A DNA stretch of 64,000 nucleotides, taken from Apostichopus japonicus. Taxonomy: Eukaryota; Echinodermata; Holothuroidea; Aspidochirotida; Stichopodidae. Location of the stretch: NCBI RefSeq assembly GCF_037975245.1, contig NC_092567.1, forward strand, positions 10,112,714 to 10,176,713. The letters run 5' to 3'. Under the pieces are notes generated by a model. That model ran no database searches and was not told the DNA's origin. It saw nothing but the letters and a program-made list of their open reading frames with translations. Below, one piece after another: positions 62,616 to 64,000 of the stretch. Numbering within the stretch: the stretch's first letter is position 1; each line of letters starts with the position of its first letter. The translations under genes were made by a program, and so were the position numbers.

Positions 62616-62750
62616 ACCTCTCTTTAACACCATGATGGCTGTGTTTGGCTCCATTTCAAGGAGAGGTACAAGAGAATCTTCATCAAACTCTGCTCCATCC
62701 TTTTCTATCCACAAGTATCTCATCTTCAGCAATTTTGAATTTCTTCTTTG
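62616..62750 (-). pseudogene. CIDE-N exon (second half of domain)
   Basis: 135 bp. The acceptor ends ATATATGATACAG and the donor is GTTAGT. The distal frame reads LWIEKDGAEFDEDSLV through MVLKRGEKW, matching the end of CIDE-N domains, where the consensus is EEDGTxVDDExxF...LMxLxxGxxW. The proximal frame reads KKKFKIAEDEI, one base out of register with the distal part. The first half of the domain should lie upstream, beyond 62750. Confidence 0.65.
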
Positions 62751-62759
62751 CTGTATCAT

Positions 62760-64000
62760 ATATGAAAGAAAATAGAATAAACCAGCAAGTATCATACTTT
62801 TGATTTAGTCATGCATATATACTTAAGTCTATTTTGTTAGGACTAAGCCCTGAAATAGGTCTGTACGCATTAAATTTAACAGCCCTTGACCTTGTATCAT
62901 TAAATTTACTCCCTTAAGTTGGCCTGCACAGAGAGCATCATGTCTAACTCATGCTCAAAGTCATTTTTCTCAGCAAATTGCATGTTTGCAAGATAGTATA
63001 CAAACAGAAACATAGTGACCAAAAGTTGGAGCTTCATTTGTCTGAATTTGTAATTCAAATGGTAAAAACTGCTGATTTTTTATGAATTTGCCCTAACAAG
63101 GCAATTAGCCAACATTTAATGGTAATAAAACTACCATATAGACTGCAATACATTCACCCTACACATGCCTTGCAGAAAAAGCCTACAGTAAAATCACATA
63201 GACCTGCAGTACAAGTTTTACTTTGAAAATCAAGATTGACAATGTAAATATGTAATGGAGTGCTTCAAAATTATCTACTTTTTTGCCTTTCTAAGCATGT
63301 ACGCTAGACATATGCTTCCTTTCGCAGTCAAAAGTTGGCCAAAACCAACATAACAAACAAGCTTACATAGTTTCTTTTAATCTAAGATATGCAGTCTGTC
63401 ATCAATTGGAAATATTGGAAATAATATAAGGCCTATCACATATTTGGTCTTTGTGTTGGCTAAATCTGCATCAAATGTTCTTGTGGATTATTGAGGGATG
63501 CAAGCTACTAGGCATGAAATTTGATGCCCTATGGCTTTCCAGTGTAACAATTTCATTTAAGCCTACTAACTACTTATAATAAAAAGTCTATTCATGAACA
63601 CAGAGATGATTAGACATGCTCAACAGCAAGAGATTCAATGCAACTTATTTATTATGTCTTTCGACAGCAGCTTAATGCAGCACGAAACGATTGAGAACCC
63701 ACCTCAAAATTATATTGCTTGCATTATAATCAGTGTGATGATGAGTGTGAGGCTATTTAAGGGCCTTACTCTAGTCTTAGCCTAGTTTTGTTGGTGGCCA
63801 ATAGAACTGTAGGCCTCAACTTACAGTAGGGGTACGTCCTTATTAAGTTAAACTAGCTGGGGCGTAAACTATACATATAGGCTAGGTCAAGTCGTCGACG
63901 ACCCTTTGAACTGGGCTAGGCTACATCATACATGCATTATATTCGAGTCTATGGAGTATGGAGTAGGCTAATGGTATAACTATCACTCTCCATTTCACAT
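62760..64000. other. Unassigned, probable 5' part of the CIDE-N element
   Basis: I could not find the first coding exon of the CIDE-N gene here. No repeat, RNA gene or terminal inverted repeat was recognised. Confidence 0.3.

Larger units (their letters stand above)
58908..62750 (-). pseudogene. CIDE-N domain gene of a transposon-associated family
   Basis: Five minus-strand exons with GT-AG borders: 62616-62750, 61685-61851, 60900-61024, 59919-60019, 58908-59271. Exon a encodes the second half of a CIDE-N domain (EKDGAEFDEDSLVPLLEM and AIMVLKRGEKW), the protein-interaction fold of DFF/CIDE nuclease regulators. Exon b is an acidic linker (DSNSDTDVISEEDDTQ). Exon c has GATVLAEYRAQKYLNEKSR and LLVNIVVANMMEVHG. 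Exon d has NAVGIVNLFENLQDPYTPTG. Exon e has EAFYDERTKGGFLAARIK and, later, MKNTLLVRRNMVNAMN and IEEFPQFKI. Phases agree (a ends in phase 1, b 0, c 2, e starts in phase 0). Breaks: a one-base shift in exon a, a TAA in exon b, a shift in an A-run of exon d (101 bp where 100 or 103 would fit), and one in a 7-A run of exon e (59215-59221). The first exon and the C-terminal exon are not seen here. From memory, these blocks recur in uncharacterised fish and invertebrate proteins. Function unknown. Confidence 0.7.
57497..64000 (-). mobile_element. CACTGCAAAAAC-ended element with CIDE-N gene; right end not seen
   Basis: Opens after TA with CACTGCAAAAACTCGGGTG and is followed over about 240 bp by repeated GGTGTTAAATTTAACACC words, including the perfect 20-base palindrome GGGTGTTAAATTTAACACCC. 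The end matches that of the 27350-31022 element; the subterminal words are different but similarly arranged. A minus-strand multi-exon gene lies inside. The opposite terminus is not visible, so it lies beyond the window or is lost. Confidence 0.55.

Overview
This is AT-rich nuclear DNA of an animal. Genes are split into small exons with GT-AG introns, intergenic spacers are long, and transposable elements are dense. A NACHT (NOD-like receptor type) exon, a tRNA-derived SINE, hAT elements and frequent TAGGCCTA-like words point to an invertebrate deuterostome. The wording of the NACHT exon resembles what I remember of sea cucumber NLR-like proteins, so a holothurian echinoderm is my best guess. 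That is inference from memory, not a database result. No rRNA gene, true tRNA gene or CRISPR array was seen.

Layout. 0-8 kb: repeats only, including a foldback element with about 570-bp arms built from a 20-bp satellite (794-2677) and a probable composite element (about 3055-4503). 8-12 kb: a complete NACHT-module exon on + (8864-10359), with an Ig-like remnant on the opposite strand just upstream and an intact non-autonomous hAT element (8-bp duplication) downstream. 12.6-26.4 kb: a head-to-tail segmental duplication. Its second copy was expanded by a 2.7-kb hAT element that keeps the C-terminal part of a transposase and is itself broken by a 370-bp hAT MITE; a sister MITE lies 0.4 kb further on. 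26.7-31.7 kb: nested elements, with a 3.67-kb element (ends CACTGTAAAAAC, TA flanks) inside hAT-like shells. It keeps the last exon of a gene I regard as transposon-borne. 33.5-43.4 and 45.4-52.6 kb: a second direct duplication. Copy 1 carries a 3.1-kb insertion rich in AGGTCA direct repeats, and copy 2 carries a tRNA-derived SINE; each copy shows the other's empty site. Both copies keep matching minus-strand exon candidates of an unidentified gene. 54.3-55.3 kb: another terminal-inverted-repeat element. 57.5 kb to the end: a second element with the CACTG end, containing five minus-strand exons of a CIDE-N domain gene.

The most interesting object is this CIDE-N gene family, which sits on the same strand in two elements sharing their terminal sequence. 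In the 57.5-kb copy exon phases agree and splice sites are intact, but there are frameshifts (two in A-runs) and one nonsense codon. It is therefore either a young pseudogene or a gene with assembly errors.
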